A DNA stretch of 63,911 nucleotides from Spirogloea muscicola (GCA_009602725.1 WELB01000018.1:987173-1051083), one strand, 5' to 3'. Shown: positions 42,343-54,684, numbered from the stretch's first letter. Program-made: numbers and translations. The notes: a model not told the origin generated them from the letters alone.

Positions 42343-43212
42343 TGAAGCATTCCTGACCCTTAGGAGCCCAGTCAAGGGTCAGTTAGTCCTTATTGGTTTC
42401 GGTCATAGGGAATTAGAGACAAACCCCCAGCACAGCGAAGCACCACGTGTTCTACACAACGGAAGTCTTGCCCTGAGATGCTGCGGATAGGCAGCAGCTC
42501 ACCTCTCAAGTGCGGGCCAGCGACTGCAGTCACAGTCTCACTTACAGAGAGCCGATGTAGATCCGCGACGACGGGATGCGGCGACGGGCAGCGGCAGCAG
42601 GCAGCAGCAGGGCTGCGTCGGCGGGCTGCGGCAGCAGGCGGCAGCAGGGCTGCGCCTCTCTCTCGCGGGCTTCACTGAGTTTGGCCGAGTGACCCGAGTC
42701 TGCTCTCAGCCCTACTTGTCGTGCTTCAAGTGCCACCCTCCCAAGGGGTCTCTGGGAGGCTCGTCTCGGGGCCCACCTGGGGGAGGCGGGCCCGACAAGG
42801 GGAATCTAGTACGAGGGAAGGCCACTCCCTTCCGGAAGCGGCGGCCGTCCTGCGGCGCCGCCGAATTGCGGCGGCGCCCTGCGGCGCTGGCTTGCGGTGC
42901 CGCCAGTGGGTCACCGGTGTGGCGCGGCATCACAGGCGCGCCACACGTGTCGCATACACGTCATTGCGGGCTTGACGGCAGATTCAGGTATATGCCGAGA
43001 AGCTCCGCTTTGGAAGTCCAGGATTCGTCACCTCTGCTGGAGGCGGCGCGCCTGCACGTCACATCGTAAGCAGCGCATCACACCGCGCAACACCTCGCGC
43101 GGGTCGCTCGCGCGTCGCATGCGCGTCGCACGCGTCAGGCACGTGCGCGTCAGTGGTTACACAATAGCGCTTGACTCGGAGTTAAGCGTCCCGTAACGGC
43201 GGGGACGTTACA
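42343..43212 (-). repeat. Family C solo LTR in RNase H
   Basis: TGAAGCATTCCTGACCC ... GGCGGGGACGTTACA, 870 bp. Flanked by CTCCC (42338-42342) and CTCCG (43213-43217), a 4-of-5 target duplication. It separates RPGRMNVADP from its upstream RNase H sequence. It carries the inverse of the GTGACGCGC repeat near 43070-43180. Confidence 0.85.
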
Positions 43213-44601
43213 CTCCGGCTGGAAACGGAACGCCACTATGCACTCAGCCCAGCGTGCTTGACGCCTGCTCAATTGCTGTTGTGTGTGAAAGAAGGTCAAC
43301 GGGGCAATGATCCGTTACAACCTTATATTGTATACCCTCGAGATAGCATCGCCACACACGTAGGGCGTGCACAACAGCAAGGAGCTCTTGCTCCTCCCCC
43401 GTAGTATAGTTACGCTCTGCAGGACGAAGCAGGCGACTCTTAAATGCTACGGGGTGACCCTCCTGCAAGAGAACGGCACCAATGCCGATCAAAGAGGCGT
43501 CACAGACTACTTCAAATGGCACGCCTTCTCGAGGCAAGGCCAAAGCGGGTGGATGCACCAGGACCCTTCTAATATTATCGAATGCCTTATGGCATTCGGA
43601 CGTCCACACCCAGCTGACGTCCTTACGAGTGAGCTTCGTAAGAGGAGATGCCATACCTCCGTATCCTTGCAGGAACTTACGGAAATAGTTATTGAATCCC
43701 AAAAAGGAACGCAACTGTGTCACATACCGTGGCACTGGCCAGTCCTTTACTACTGCAGTCCGTTTGGGGTCGATGCGAACCCCGTCTTTCTTTGCCCACA
43801 ACGTGTCCTTAGTATATCAACTCCGGCTGGTTAAATACACGTTTAGACAGACCTCTTGGCACACAATTGATCTACACGCAGCAATTGCAGCACTGGCCGC
43901 AGGTGCAGTACGTGATTCTCAGGCGTTTTACTAAACACCAGGATATCATCCAAGTAGACCAACACGATATCATACATAGGGGGCAAACGACCTTCGTCAT
44001 CAACGCCTAAAATGTGGCAGGTGCATTGGTTAGACCAGAGCTGAGCTACTTGAATTGGAAGTGACCGAGTGGCGTACGGAACGCCGACTTCGGGACGTCC
44101 TCAGGGGTGTTACGAATCTGGTGGTAACCGCTTTGCAGGTCGAGGAACTAAAGACATTAGCGCCTGCGAGACGATCGAACAGGTCGTCAATTCGCGACAA
44201 AGGATACCGGTTCTTGACAGTGAGCTTATTCAAGCTCTATAATCGATGAATATCCGACGACTACCATCCTTCTTCGTGACCAAGAGGATGGGCGCACCGT
44301 GCGGCGACTGGGAAGGCTCAATGTGCCTTTTACGTAGCAGGTCCGTCACTTGGGACTGCAATTTTCGGAATCCGAGAGGACTCAGTCGATACATCGGACG
44401 GTACGGCGGCAAAGCGCCGGGCTCCAATGGAATTGCATGAGCCACGCCTCGATTTGGAGGCAAACCGTCTGAAAGAGCATCCGGGTTGACATCCGAAACT
44501 CCGCCAACAAATTGTCAAGAGCCGCACCATGTGAGGCCACATACCTCACTACTACCGAGTCAGGAGGGGACTCATGTCTGATCACCATTAAGAGATACAA
44601 T
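43213..44601 (-). pseudogene. pol: RT and RNase H of the family D element
   Basis: RNase H and connection at 43244-43801: KDGVRIDPKRTAVVKDWPVP, CDASLIGIGAVLLQEGHPVA and [22 protein letters not shown] lies on the minus strand near 43945-43985. The RT N-terminus at 44230-44463 has [20 protein letters not shown] and AIPLEPGALPP. Broken between these parts by frameshifts near 43800 and 44150. Confidence 0.7.
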
Positions 44602-45520
44602 TGTTATGTCCCTGTCCCTAATCAGACAGTGAGGGTCAGAATCTCCTTCCTCTTTGGGTCCTCTTTGAGTTTCGCACATAGGGTGTTTTGGAGACAAGCC
44701 CCTTACAGAGTGGAACGCCAGCGCCCACAGCGCACACGTACGCGCACATAGCGCAGCGGAAGTCTTACCCTGAGGCACCGCCGGAAGGCGGCGACTCGAC
44801 CGAGGGTCAGCAGCTGTCCCCGCAAGGGGCGCGGCCATGGTACTTACAGAGAGCCGGCGAGGTCCGCAGCGACGAGCTGCGGCGACGGGCTGGGCAGCAG
44901 GCGGCAGCAGCAGAGCTGTGGCGGCGGCTTGCAGCAGCAGGCAGCAGCAGGGCTGTGGCGGCGGCTGCGGTAGCAGGCAGCAGCAGGGCTGTGCCTCTCT
45001 TGGCGTCACGGGTCCGACTGAGCAGTCTGGCCTCGGCCTACCACTGATAAGCATTCCATCTGCCACCCCTTCCCTGAGGTTGTGACGAGGGTCGCCCCCA
45101 AGGTCCTCCCCCGGAGAGGCGGGCCTGACAAGGAGATACGACGAATCCAAGAGACACTGGCGCACAGCGCCAAGGGACTGGCGCCAAGAAGTGGCGCACC
45201 AGGCCAAGAGCCTGGCTCGCGGGGCCAAGGGACTGAGGCCATGAGGCCATGATTTCAGGCGAGCTGGCCCACCCGGCCGGCCCGCAGGGCGTGGGCCTGA
45301 GGGAGCAGGAGAGAGGGAGAGCTGGCCCACCCGGCCAGCCCACAGGGCGTGGGCCCGAGGCGTGCGCACGTGGTACGGAGACCGGGACATCGAACCGTAC
45401 TTAGCTACATACATTGGAGCAAAGCTACCGGTACCGTTTGGGACTTCAAAACGGTAGATACGATATGAACATGTAAGGTTACCGGCACCGTTGGCACTCT
45501 CAAACGGAGGGCACGTCACA
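44602..45520 (-). repeat. Family B solo LTR
   Basis: TGTTATGTCCCTGTCC ... GGAGGGCACGTCACA, 919 bp. Terminal hairpin and GC hairpin (CACCGCC-GGAA-GGCGGCG near 44777). The variable module at 45150-45360 has GCTGGCCCACCCGGCC repeats, the inverse of the type at 13.2-13.4 kb. I see no target duplication. Confidence 0.75.
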
Positions 45521-47397
45521 CAGACGAGGTGGGTTCTGCGTGAAGGAGCCTCTTCAATTGCACAGCCGACAGCTGAACAGAGGAGCCTGTCACCGGCGCT
45601 GATACATGGGCAACGTCTTTATACAGTACGAAACGACGAGCACCCTGTCGGGCCGAGCAAGTCCGCGCGTCAAAGTCGAGGAGGGCCTCACTAGCATGCA
45701 ACCAGTCATTGCCCAAGATCACATCAAACCCCGGTGCCAACTCAACGACATGGCAAGACATAACCGTCTTATATTTTTGAATGCAAACAGGGGGTCTGAC
45801 ACAGGCCCGTGCTTCGGCACTTCAGCACTTTGTCCATTTGCCAGTGTAGCTTGTTGAATACCAGTGGCTTTTACACACAAACCATGTCACTCGCAAAATT
45901 CTTACTGACACAGGAAAAAGAAGCCCCCGTGTCTACGAGTATCTGGGCTGGCTGAGTAGCCACCAGTCCCGAAAACGACATTGTTGGCGCGACAGCGCTG
46001 AGTGCCGAGGCACTTACTACCGTAAGAATATAAGCACAAGCTACAAATAATAGCAGTTTAGGAGGTCTTGGTGAAAGGCCACAGTCACTCCGTGCTCCAC
46101 GTGGAGGTGGCCCGCCTTCTGGCGACACAATAAAGCCAGCCCTCTTGGAGTTAAAGTTTCCACTCCGCGACTGCATGGCACAAAAGAAGACAGATACTTT
46201 AGTACCGTGTACACTGATCCTGCTCAAGTACATGCTCGCAGCTTCCTGCAACTCATTAGAAGGAACCCATACAACAAGGGGGCCTTCGTCTACCAGCGCT
46301 TGCATAAGCCCATGCAGAGAGCGTACTACTGGCACCATAGACTTTGGACACACTCGTCCCACCAGTTCAAACAGAGTTTCCACTTCATGCCGCTGAAACA
46401 CCCACAAGGGGAAATAGGGAAGGCGTTCACGTTTTCCTTTGCCCTTATACTGGCCCTTCGGGCGCGTTGAGGCAGGCATAGACGGCGTCGGCTCCTTCGG
46501 CGGCTGCAGGCACTCCCGTACACGATGCCCCTCCGAGCCGCATCGGTAGCATGCCCGCTCGTCCACCGGGACAAACTTTGACTTTTCTTGGGCACTACCA
46601 CTTGCCGAGGCGGCTGCCGGGGTCTTCCATCGTAGCCGTTCCGAGGCTTGAAGCGCTTGAACACCGAAGGACCCGGCGCGTCACGATCCTCACCACCACG
46701 GAGCAGGCGCTTCTTTGTAGGTACATGACGACTGCCGCGCTTGCTCGATGAATGTCTCCAACGTTGTTACAGCTTTGTGCGTGAGCTTGTCCAACTGGGA
46801 TATGACAGCCACGTGGTGCGGCAGGCCTGCCTTGAATCGTTGGACTTGATCCAGGTCATTCATGTTGCCGCACTTCATCAACAATAGATGGAACCGCCGT
46901 ACATAATCCTCAAAATGGTCATTGACCATTCGGATCACATCGAGTTGGTTGTCTGGCGTAGAGCTCCGCATGAACCTCTACGTACATGGTGCTTAACGAG
47001 CGGGTAAAGTAGTCCCAGGTGTTGTAAACCCGAGGTGTTGAGGACGATTTTGTACTGTCCCAAACAGCGGCGGAGTCTCCCATGAGATACTTGGCGGCGA
47101 TCCCGACCCGAGATGTTACAGGCGCCTCACGCAATTTAAACCACGCATTCATCTCTCGCAACCAGGCGGCGAGGCTGCCTTGCCCGTCGCATTTTGAAGG
47201 CTGGCACGGCTGGGCGCGCCCCAACCGTGCACCATGGCTAACCTTAGCCCGGAGACGTTGAACTCGTTCAGCTCGAAGCGACTCCCCTTCGAGTCAGCTC
47301 CTAAGCTCCAGAGTTACAGGAAGAACCTTGCATTGGCAGCCGTATCACTAAGAAATATTACGAGGCTATCCAGATGCAAGGACACCTCTGATACCAA
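45521..47397 (-). pseudogene. gag-pol: gag, zinc knuckle, linker domain and protease of the family D element
   Basis: Capsid at 46690-47224 (GSLAAWLREMNAWFKLREAP; FEDYVRRFHLLLMKCGN). Knuckle at about 46510-46560: CYRCGSEGHRVREC, a perfect CX2CX4HX4C. The linker follows (VCPKSMVPVVRSLHGLMQAL; GPLVVWVPSNELQEAASMYL). Protease: ILVDTGASFSCVS, then VILGNDWLHASEALLDF near 45700. The protease frame breaks near 45870. The knuckle, linker and DTGA all lie in one open frame (45871-46566). Confidence 0.75.
47384..47396 (-). other. Primer-binding site of the family D element
   Basis: TGGTATCAGAGGT on the minus strand, one base inside the end of the family D 5' LTR; initiator-Met-tRNA type. Confidence 0.7.
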
Positions 47398-48484
47398 TGA
47401 AACGTTCTTAAGTCCTAGACACGCAGTTAGGGGTTAGTACGTCCTGGTTTGAGTTCGGACCTAGGGAGTTTAGGAACTACCCCCTTTACAGAGTGGAAAT
47501 GCCAGTGCACACAGAACACATACGCGCATACCGCGCAGCCGAAGTCTTACCGTGAGGCACCGCCGAAAGGCGGCGACTCTACTCAGGGTCTGGCTTAGTA
47601 TCTCCAGATGGGGCGCAAGCATGGCACTTACGGAGAGCCGGCTATGGATGCAGCGACGAGCTGCAGCGACGGGCTGAGCAGCGGACGGCAGCAGCAGAGC
47701 TGTGGCGGAGGCTGCGGCAGCAGGCAAGCAGGGCTGTGCCTCTCTCGGCGTCACGGGTCCGACTGGGCAGTCTGGCCTCGGCCCACTACAGATAGCGTTC
47801 CACCTGCCACCCCTCCCCCGAGGGTGTGACGAGGGTCGTCCCAGGGCCCACCTCGGGGGGGCGGGCCCAACAGTGGGGACACAGAATACGTGTGTGACGA
47901 GGGGAGCCCCAGGGGCCCACACTTGGCGGGGCTCGCCCGAGAGCGAGCCCGGGAATAGCTACACAGAGTGCAGCGGACTGACCGGCACCGTGGAAGACGC
48001 CCCAACGGTGACGAGACGATAATGGAGGCTTCCGGCACAGAACACATACGCGCATACCGCGCAGCCGAAGTCTTACCCTGAGGCACCGCCGAAAGGCGGC
48101 GACTCTACTGAGGGTCTGGCTTAGTATCCCAAGATGAGGCGCAAGCATGGCCCTTACGGAGAGCCGGCGATGGATGCAGCGACGAGCTGCGGTGACGGGC
48201 TGAGCAGCAGACGGCAGCAGCAGAGCTGTAGCGGCGGCTGCGGCAGCAAGCAAGCAGGGCTGTGCCTCTCTCGGCGTCACGGGTCGACTGGGCAGTCTGG
48301 CCTCGGCCTACTACAGATAGCGTTCCACCTGCCACCCCTCCCCCGAGGGTGTGACGAGGGTCGTCCCAGGGCCCACCTCGGGGGGGCGGGCCCAACAATG
48401 GGGACACAGAATACGTGTGTGACGAGGGGAGCCCCAGGGGCCCACCCTTGGCGGGGCTCGCCCGAGAGCGAGCCCGGGAATAGC
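47398..48484 (-). repeat. Family D 5' LTR with a large internal duplication
   Basis: TGAAACGTTCTTAAGTCCTAG at 47398; the first copy runs to about 48038 (TTCCGGCAC), then AGAACACATACGCGC to GAGCGAGCCCGGGAATAGC is repeated (48039-48484). The outer end (GGCGGAAACGTTACA expected) is missing. Confidence 0.7.
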
Positions 48485-48559
48485 ATGGCCGCAGCCGAAC
48501 ATGCCGCCGAGGGCGTGCGGGCCCACGCATGCCGCCGAGCATGACGGGAGCATGCGAGG

Positions 48560-49153
48560 TGTAATGAATCAGCCGTTTGGTTAAGCCACGTGGCTCTGTT
48601 GGCATTACATGACCGGCCATTTGGGACAAGTGGCCCGCCAGGTGGCGGGCTGGCTTGCCGGGCAGGTGCCCCGCCCAGAGGCGGACCCCGCCCAGAGGCG
48701 GGCCCCGCCCGTGCTTAAATACCCTCGCCAGGATTCACCCGTTCAAGGGAGGACCTTTGGCCTGCCGCACGGCGGACCTTGGGGCGACCCGCTCACACCC
48801 CTGGAGTGGGGGTGGCACGGGGAAGCACAAGGAGCCTTGGGGGCTGAGGCTCGAGAAGGAGTTCGGACCGGTGAAGCCCAGGAGCAGCCTTGCCGCTGCT
48901 TGCCGCCGCAGCCGCCGCCGCAGCCTGCTGCGGGGCTTGCTGCGGGGAGTCCGTGGCTGCGCCCGTAAAGGGCCAGTTGCTGGCTCGCGCCAGGAGGTGG
49001 AGTCGCCGCCGGACGGCGGCGCCACAGGGCCTGTCTTCCACTGCGCTATGCGCTAGTGCTTTGCCGTGTAGAGGGTTGGTCCCTAAATCCCCACAGCCGA
49101 CCTTAACAAGGACGACTCACCCTAATTGCGTTTGTAGGGGCGAATTCACTACA
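48560..49153 (+). repeat. Family A solo LTR
   Basis: TGTAATGAATCAGCCG ... GGGGCGAATTCACTACA, 594 bp, flanked by CGAGG (48555-48559 and 49154-49158). U3 has a local duplication of CCCGCCCAGAGGCGG. Confidence 0.9.
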
Positions 49154-49288
49154 CGAGGCCACCCGATCGAGCCTGGACGGAACGACAACAGCACGAGTGC
49201 CAGGGCAGTTCATACCGTCCGGCACGAACGCCCAAACGAACACCATGTTAGCGTCAACAAGACCGTTTGGCGCTCACGAACCTGGGAA

Positions 49289-50360
49289 CGTTACAACCGG
49301 TGCCATCGCTTCAAGGCTGGGCTGCCCGCCAAGATGCAAATGTGGGTCGCGGTGGGATTTACCACTTCGCTGTCATGCGTGGGATTTTCTGTAAGATGGT
49401 GGAGCACGCCAGGAAAGTGCTCAGCACGCTGGCCAATGGGCTGGGACAAGCGTCTCCTGTTGGAGGCAGGTGGATCTGCAGAGGCACAGCGGGGCAAGAA
49501 GATGTTCCACCCTAAGGAGGGTCGAGCGCTCGTCCTCAAGGCGGCTTCCAGAACCCGCGAGTTGAAGGTTGGCTGCCATTGCTGCGGCGACGAGGGTCAT
49601 CAGATCAAGGACTGCCATGCGGCAGGTCCCTCTTCTTCCAGGTCACGTCCACAGCGCTCTATGGGCCGGGACAAGGGCAACTTCAAGGGCAAGCGTGAGT
49701 AGCTTACCCTTGCCTCTGAGAGCTATCCCATTCAGCCAGACATATGTGTGCTATTTGGTGTGCCCATCCCCGGAAGTAGTGCAATACCGGGGCGACGCGG
49801 GCCCGAGTTGCAAGCTGCCCCTCTTGCTGGCATAGCTTGCCCGCCATCCACAGAACCGGTTGTACGCTCGACTTCTGCTTTGTTGCAAGGTCTGGAGGTC
49901 GGAGGGCCTTTGCTTGTGTGGGTTGCCCACAATGACTGGCAAATGGCTGCAGACATTTACCTGAGCTGGCCTGCGCGCCGTCGGCCTGGAGATTTTGTGT
50001 TCTTCATTGTGCCACACAGGCGCGGCGTGATTGATCAACCTCCGCTCGAGATGTCGCTGTTGTGCTCGCACGAGGCGGAACACAGGCTCCTCAGGCGTAG
50101 TGTTGATGCCACTCAGCTTAGGCTGTACCCGCAGATGTCAGGGTATATGTTGCTCGCACCCCACTTCTTGGTAGCAGTGTACGTTGGGTTCACACTATGT
50201 CATTTGAGTGGCTGGTTGCTGATGCACCAGCCAGGATCCTCCTGGACTCAGGAGCCTCAGTGTCCTCTGTAAGTAAGGATTTGGTGTAGTCCACTGGCTT
50301 GAATTTGCAAGCAGATGATTTGTCTAGAGTGACATTGGCCGATGGCCACCCCACCTATGT
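49289..50360 (+). pseudogene. gag-pol: gag C-terminus, zinc knuckle, linker domain, protease start
   Basis: Capsid end RCHRFKAGLPAK. Knuckle CHCCGDEGHQIKDC, an intact CX2CX4HX4C near 49575-49616, followed by RPQRSMGRDKGNFKGKRE and a stop. The linker at about 49820-50150 has GIACPPSTEPVVRSTSALLQ, GPLLVWVAHNDWQMAADIYL and [21 protein letters not shown] damaged protease start (ILLDSGASVSSVSKDLV) at about 50240-50290 is then cut by an LTR. Confidence 0.7.
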
Positions 50361-50935
50361 TGTAAGGACCCTCGCCCCTGCACACGCAATTAGGGTGAGT
50401 CGCCCATGTTATATTCGGCTTTAGTGGGTTAGGAGCGGACCCACTACACAAGTGAAGCACTAGCGCATAGGTGCAGCGGAAGACAGGCCCTGTGGCGCCG
50501 CCGTCCAGCGGCGACTCCACCTTCTGGGCGCTAGCCAGCAGCTGTTTCCCAGGGGCCGCAGCCACAATCTCCCCGCAGCAAGCCCCGCAGCAGGCTGCGG
50601 CGGCCGCTGCGGCGGCAGGCAGCGGCAAGGCTGCTCTTGAGCTTCACAGGTCAGAGGGGATGGCGGGTCTCAGCCCAAGGCTCGTAGTGCTTCCCCGTGC
50701 CAACCCCCCTCCTGGCGTGTCTGCGGGTCGCCCCATGGCCTGCCTTGCGGCGGGCCAAATATCCTCCCTTGGACGGGTGGATCCTGGCGAGGGGTATTTT
50801 AGAACGGGCGGGGCCCGCACCTAAGCGGGCCACTTGCTCGGCAAGCCAGCCCGCCACCTGGCGGCCCACTTGTCCGTCAAAGTAGCGGTCTTATAACGCT
50901 GACAGCACCGTGTGGCTTCACCAAAGAATCCGGCA
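50361..50935 (-). repeat. Family A LTR inserted in protease
   Basis: Starts TGTAAGGACCCTCGCCC, 575 bp. The far end has diverged (ACCAAAGAATCCGGCA). Flanks TATGT and GATGT are a 4-of-5 target duplication. It splits the host protease between ADGHPTYV and VLGLCKVP. Confidence 0.75.
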
Positions 50936-53386
50936 GATGTGCTGGGTCTATGCAAGGTCCCTTCCGCATTCAGCAATACAAGGACGAGGTGCCTTGTTAC
51001 GTCACTGTGTTGGCTGCTGCTGATGTTATATTGGGTGATGATTGGCTTTGTGCCACATCGGCATGCCGTGATTTTGAAAGCCAAACTTGTGCTGTACAAC
51101 ATGCCGCACGGCCCCTTGTCCTTTGCAACAAGCTTCCCTGTGGAATGCCGCTGGTTGCAGGGGCTTCCATTCTGCTGTCCGCCATGCAGATGAAGCGATC
51201 AGTTCACAAGTATACTATGCAGACGGCACATCTTGTGATTGTGGCGTTGAATGACGAGTCTGAGCCTGACTCGTGTGTGAATGCTGCGCTTTCACATGGC
51301 GGGATTCTTGATAAGTTGTTGGAAGAGTTTGCGGACGTCCTCCCGACTCACTTCCGGACGGTCTACCTCCTTATCGAGGTGTGGCTCTACCGTTCCAATG
51401 GGACTAGGCGCTGATCCGCCGTACCGTCCCACGTACCAGCTGAGCCCTCTCAACTCAGAAAGTAATCCCAGGTGGAGGATCTGCTGCGAAAGGGCCATGT
51501 TGAGCCATCTCAGTCGCCGTCCGGTGCACCTATCTTCTTTGTCGAGAAGAACAATGGCAGTCTTCGGATGTGCATTGACCATCGGGGTTTGGACAAGCTC
51601 ACTATTAAGAAGCGATACCCGTTGCCTCGGATAGATTACCTGTTTGATTTGGCTTGCAGGGGCTACTATGTGTAGCTCCCTGCTAAGTGGGTATCACCAT
51701 ATTCGTATCACGCCTGCGGATGTTCCGAAGTCGGCGTTCCATACTCCGCTTGGACACCTTCAGTTCAAGGTGCTAAGCTTTGGTTTGACCAAAGCACCGG
51801 CTATGTTGCAGGCTGTGATGACGAGGGTCTTTGGCCCCGAGCTCTATGGAGAATAGTGCAAGTCTGGGATATGCTCGACGTGAGGATATGCTTCCAGCTC
51901 AGATGGGCATGCCGGCAGCCTAATTTTCATTCGTGCGTTGTCGGGCTGGTTGTTCCAGCCCCTATTCTCAATGGGCGAGCACTTTCTTCTTTCATTCGTG
52001 CGTTGTCGAGTGTCAGCTTGTCTGCACCGAGCTCAGCTCTCATGCGTTGCATCAGAAAGCTGGTCGAGTGTTAGCTGGTAGCTCAAGAGCTTGTCGATTG
52101 CCGTCTGGTATTCGGGCATCACTTAGCGACCTCTATGTCCTGACTCGTGGTTACTGAGCGGGTCAGCTTAGCAGCAGGTGATGTACATATGTCGATGTGC
52201 TTGCCTTTGTACTTGGCCACACAGATCCTCCATCTCTTAATACACTCTCCTTCTTCTATGACTTTATGCTGATTACTTGGACGACATACTGGCGTTCAGC
52301 AAAACGCCGGAGGATCACGTGGGCCACCTGAGCCTGAGTGCCGCAGTTGCTGCGAGAGAATGAACTGTATGCCAAGAGGTACAAGTGCGCAATTTACCAG
52401 CAAGAGCTGACATACCGTGTGCATGTTGTGGGCAAAGACGGCATACGTGTCGACCCCAAGAAGACTTCGGTCGTAAGGGGTTGGCATGTGCCACGGAATC
52501 TACCTCGATTGCGCTCCTTTTTGGGATTCGCAAATCACTTCCGTAAATGCCTACAAGGCTATGGGAAATTGGCACTTCCTCTTACGAAGCCGACTCGTAA
52601 GGACGTACCCTGGGAGTGTTCGTCCAAATGCCAGAGGGCATACGATGGCATACAGCAGGGCTGACATCTCCGCCTGTTCTGGCCTTTCCTCTGAAAGGCG
52701 TGCCATATGAGCTCATCTGCGATGCCTCTTTGACCGGCGTTGGTGCCGTGCTCTTGCAAGAGGGTCACCCAATAGCGTATGAGAGTCGCCTGCTGATCCC
52801 TGCAGGGCAAGATTACGCTACGGGCGAGCAGGTATTGCTGGCTGTGGTGCACGCCTTACGTGTCTGGCGTAGCTACCTGGAGGGTGTGGGATTTACGGTG
52901 GTCACGGATCATCGCCCGTTGACGTATTATCACACACATCAGCATTTGTCTCGACTGTCGAGCTCGATGGGCTGAGTGAATGCAAACATTCAATTTCCAG
53001 TGGGTGTACCCGGCCCTGGACGGCTCAATGTTGCGGACCCAGTGAGTCGACAACATTCGAGGGGCTGGTGTGTAGAAGAAGGGTTGATGTGTTGGCTACC
53101 TTGAAGTGGAGTGCGGGCTGCAGGACTGCGTCTGACACATCGAGCTTCTTGGCAACCCACGGTCGACCTCTCTGAGCTGTACGTGCGTATTCGTGAAGGG
53201 TATTGCAAAGACCCACGGTTTCCTGAGGCAGCCAACGTACGCTCCCTCGCCGATGACGAAGGCTTCTGGTGGCAAGGCGACGCTATTGTAGTCCCGGACT
53301 GCAGTGCCTTGCGCACTGACATCATGCACGAGCTGCATGATATGCCTTACAGCGGTCATCTGGAATAGGGCAAGACCAAACAGGCT
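50936..53386 (+). pseudogene. pol: pol: protease end, RT, RNase H, integrase start
   Basis: Protease end [42 protein letters not shown] and [20 protein letters not shown]; a 412-bp insert splits RT before YLDD (DYLDDILAFSKTPE at about 52274). RNase H at 52616-52975 (CDASLTGVGAVLLQEGHPIA; TDHRPLTYYHTHQHLS). HHCC start at 53300-53370 (ELHDMPYSGH). Several frameshifts. Integrase stops at the same CAAACAGGCT as at 30901. Confidence 0.7.
51849..52260 (+). mobile_element. Unidentified 412-bp insertion in RT with TCTATG target duplication
   Basis: TCTATG occurs at 51843-51848 and 52255-52260; the RT of other copies is continuous here (CTCTATGATTTTG...TACTTGGACGAC). Inside are two copies of TTTCATTCGTGCGTTGTCG about 65 bases apart and no clear LTR, tail or terminal inverted repeat. 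One stretch reads LSDLYVLTRGY, faintly like the chromovirus LSELYVRIREGY, which may be chance. Confidence 0.6.
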
Positions 53387-53747
53387 TGCTTCAATCTCAA
53401 ACAGACTATGATAGGTATCTGCATTTGTAATGATGCAAGTTACTGACAATGACGTCTGCTTAGCTGAATCATCAGAGTACAGTGTGACCGGCAAAGGATT
53501 TTGGGTAGTACTTAAGATTTTGTCCGTACCACCAGTTGCAGTCTAAATGTTCAAGTCGCTATGGACAATCTGACAACTGCAGCTTCAGTAATCTTATTTT
53601 ACCCCGAAGTACAGGCTGGGCACCTGAGCCGACCAGAACCAATGGAGGCCGCGACGACTCAATCTTCAAATGCCTGAACTGTTGTCCAGCATTGTAGCAG
53701 ACAAAAAAGTTTTATTCCTCACTCGGTGTCTTGCAAGGTGCAGAGCC
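53387..53747 (+). repeat. 361-bp non-gypsy segment, second copy (see 30902-31262)
   Basis: Same order and length as 30902-31262 with scattered substitutions. It is joined to chromovirus integrase at the same base. Beyond 53747 the two copies diverge: here the sequence continues into GGAGATAAATCCGCC, there into an integrase C-terminus. Confidence 0.7.
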
Positions 53748-53895
53748 GGAGATAAATCCGCCTTCTTAGGTTCACCAAAAGAAGATAAGGACGTACAGGA
53801 GGTACGTACCACGCTAAGGGGGCTGTTCTCATTTAGCTTGGTTCACATTGTACCAGTATGTACTGTCCTTGTTCCCAAGGACGTGAACACGCCGT

Positions 53896-54684
53896 CGTGA
53901 TATGGCAACAACACAACACTTCCACAGAAGACCCATCCATGAGGGTGCAAAGACCCCTGGATGAGATGACACCGACATTGGTGTTCAAGTGACATTCCTA
54001 AGACCAAGCAACGAGACGGGCTGCAGGAAAGCATGTCATACGGTCGTGGCGCCTTATACACATCATGGAGCAGCCTCATATGGGCAGAACTGCCTAGATA
54101 GGGGTACTAAACGGATGCTCGAGGCTTTCTATGCATAGTAGTCATTATAGCACTGTTTAATTTCGTGCTCGTAAGTATCCGCCACACTGATGTGTGTCTT
54201 CATACACTTATACTAGCATATATAAAGGTGAGCAATGCAAAGTTGCAGATTATACAAATGAAAGGCAAGGAGGGGGGTCACAAAATTAAGAGGCATGGAA
54301 GGACAATTAAACACCAACAGCCTGCACTGTCACAGAGTCAGGCCTGTGCCAGGTATGGGAACAAGGTGCCCTTATATTGTATTTGGACCCTTCATATATT
54401 AGTAGATTAGGTGGTCAATCTCAAGACCAACAGACGCAGCTCACTTAAGTGCGCTGTACCATCTGAGGCCCCACCGAGCTACAAGACTTGCAATACATGC
54501 CAGATTAAAGCGGCACTCGAGGTGGCACATGTACAATATAGCAGGTTACACAACCGACACTGCACAAGGTGATACTAGGCCTTGCCACTTAAGACTTTCT
54601 CACAAGTGAAGGCATCACATGTTGTAATTGGCATGCGGCGCCGTCGTTGGCTGGGGAATAGCCATTGATGAGAGGCCCTTTACA
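53896..54684. other. Spacer between the retroelement cluster and FY/WDR33
   Basis: No retroelement similarity recognised and no convincing frame. It probably includes the 3' UTR of the minus-strand gene that ends at 54685. Confidence 0.4.

Larger units (their letters stand above)
39975..48484 (-). mobile_element. Family D chromovirus, complete order but with two solo LTR insertions
   Basis: 5' LTR D from 47398, primer site 47384-47396 (TGGTATCAGAGGT on the minus strand), gag, CCHC, linker, DTGA protease, RT, RNase H, integrase, chromodomain, polypurine tract (inverse TACCTCCCCACTT) and 3' LTR 39975-40652. Interrupted by a family B LTR (44602-45520) before RT and by a family C LTR (42343-43212) in RNase H. 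Many frameshifts. Confidence 0.8.
49154..53895 (+). mobile_element. Plus-strand chromovirus remnant with multiple insertions
   Basis: Partial gag from about 49290, knuckle, linker, protease (interrupted by LTR A 50361-50935), RT (interrupted by a 412-bp insert at 51849-52260), RNase H and integrase start, a foreign 361-bp segment, and a short 3'-end remnant near 53866-53895 (TTCCCAAGGACGTGAACAC, like the end of other copies). No own LTRs recognised. About 49230-49288 looks like the end of a B-type LTR (GGGAACGTTAC). Confidence 0.65.

Noticed and set aside
4431-54000. Envelope-like third ORF in any element
   Set aside because: After the chromodomain stop each copy reaches the polypurine tract and LTR within about 60 bases in intact cases; no room for one.
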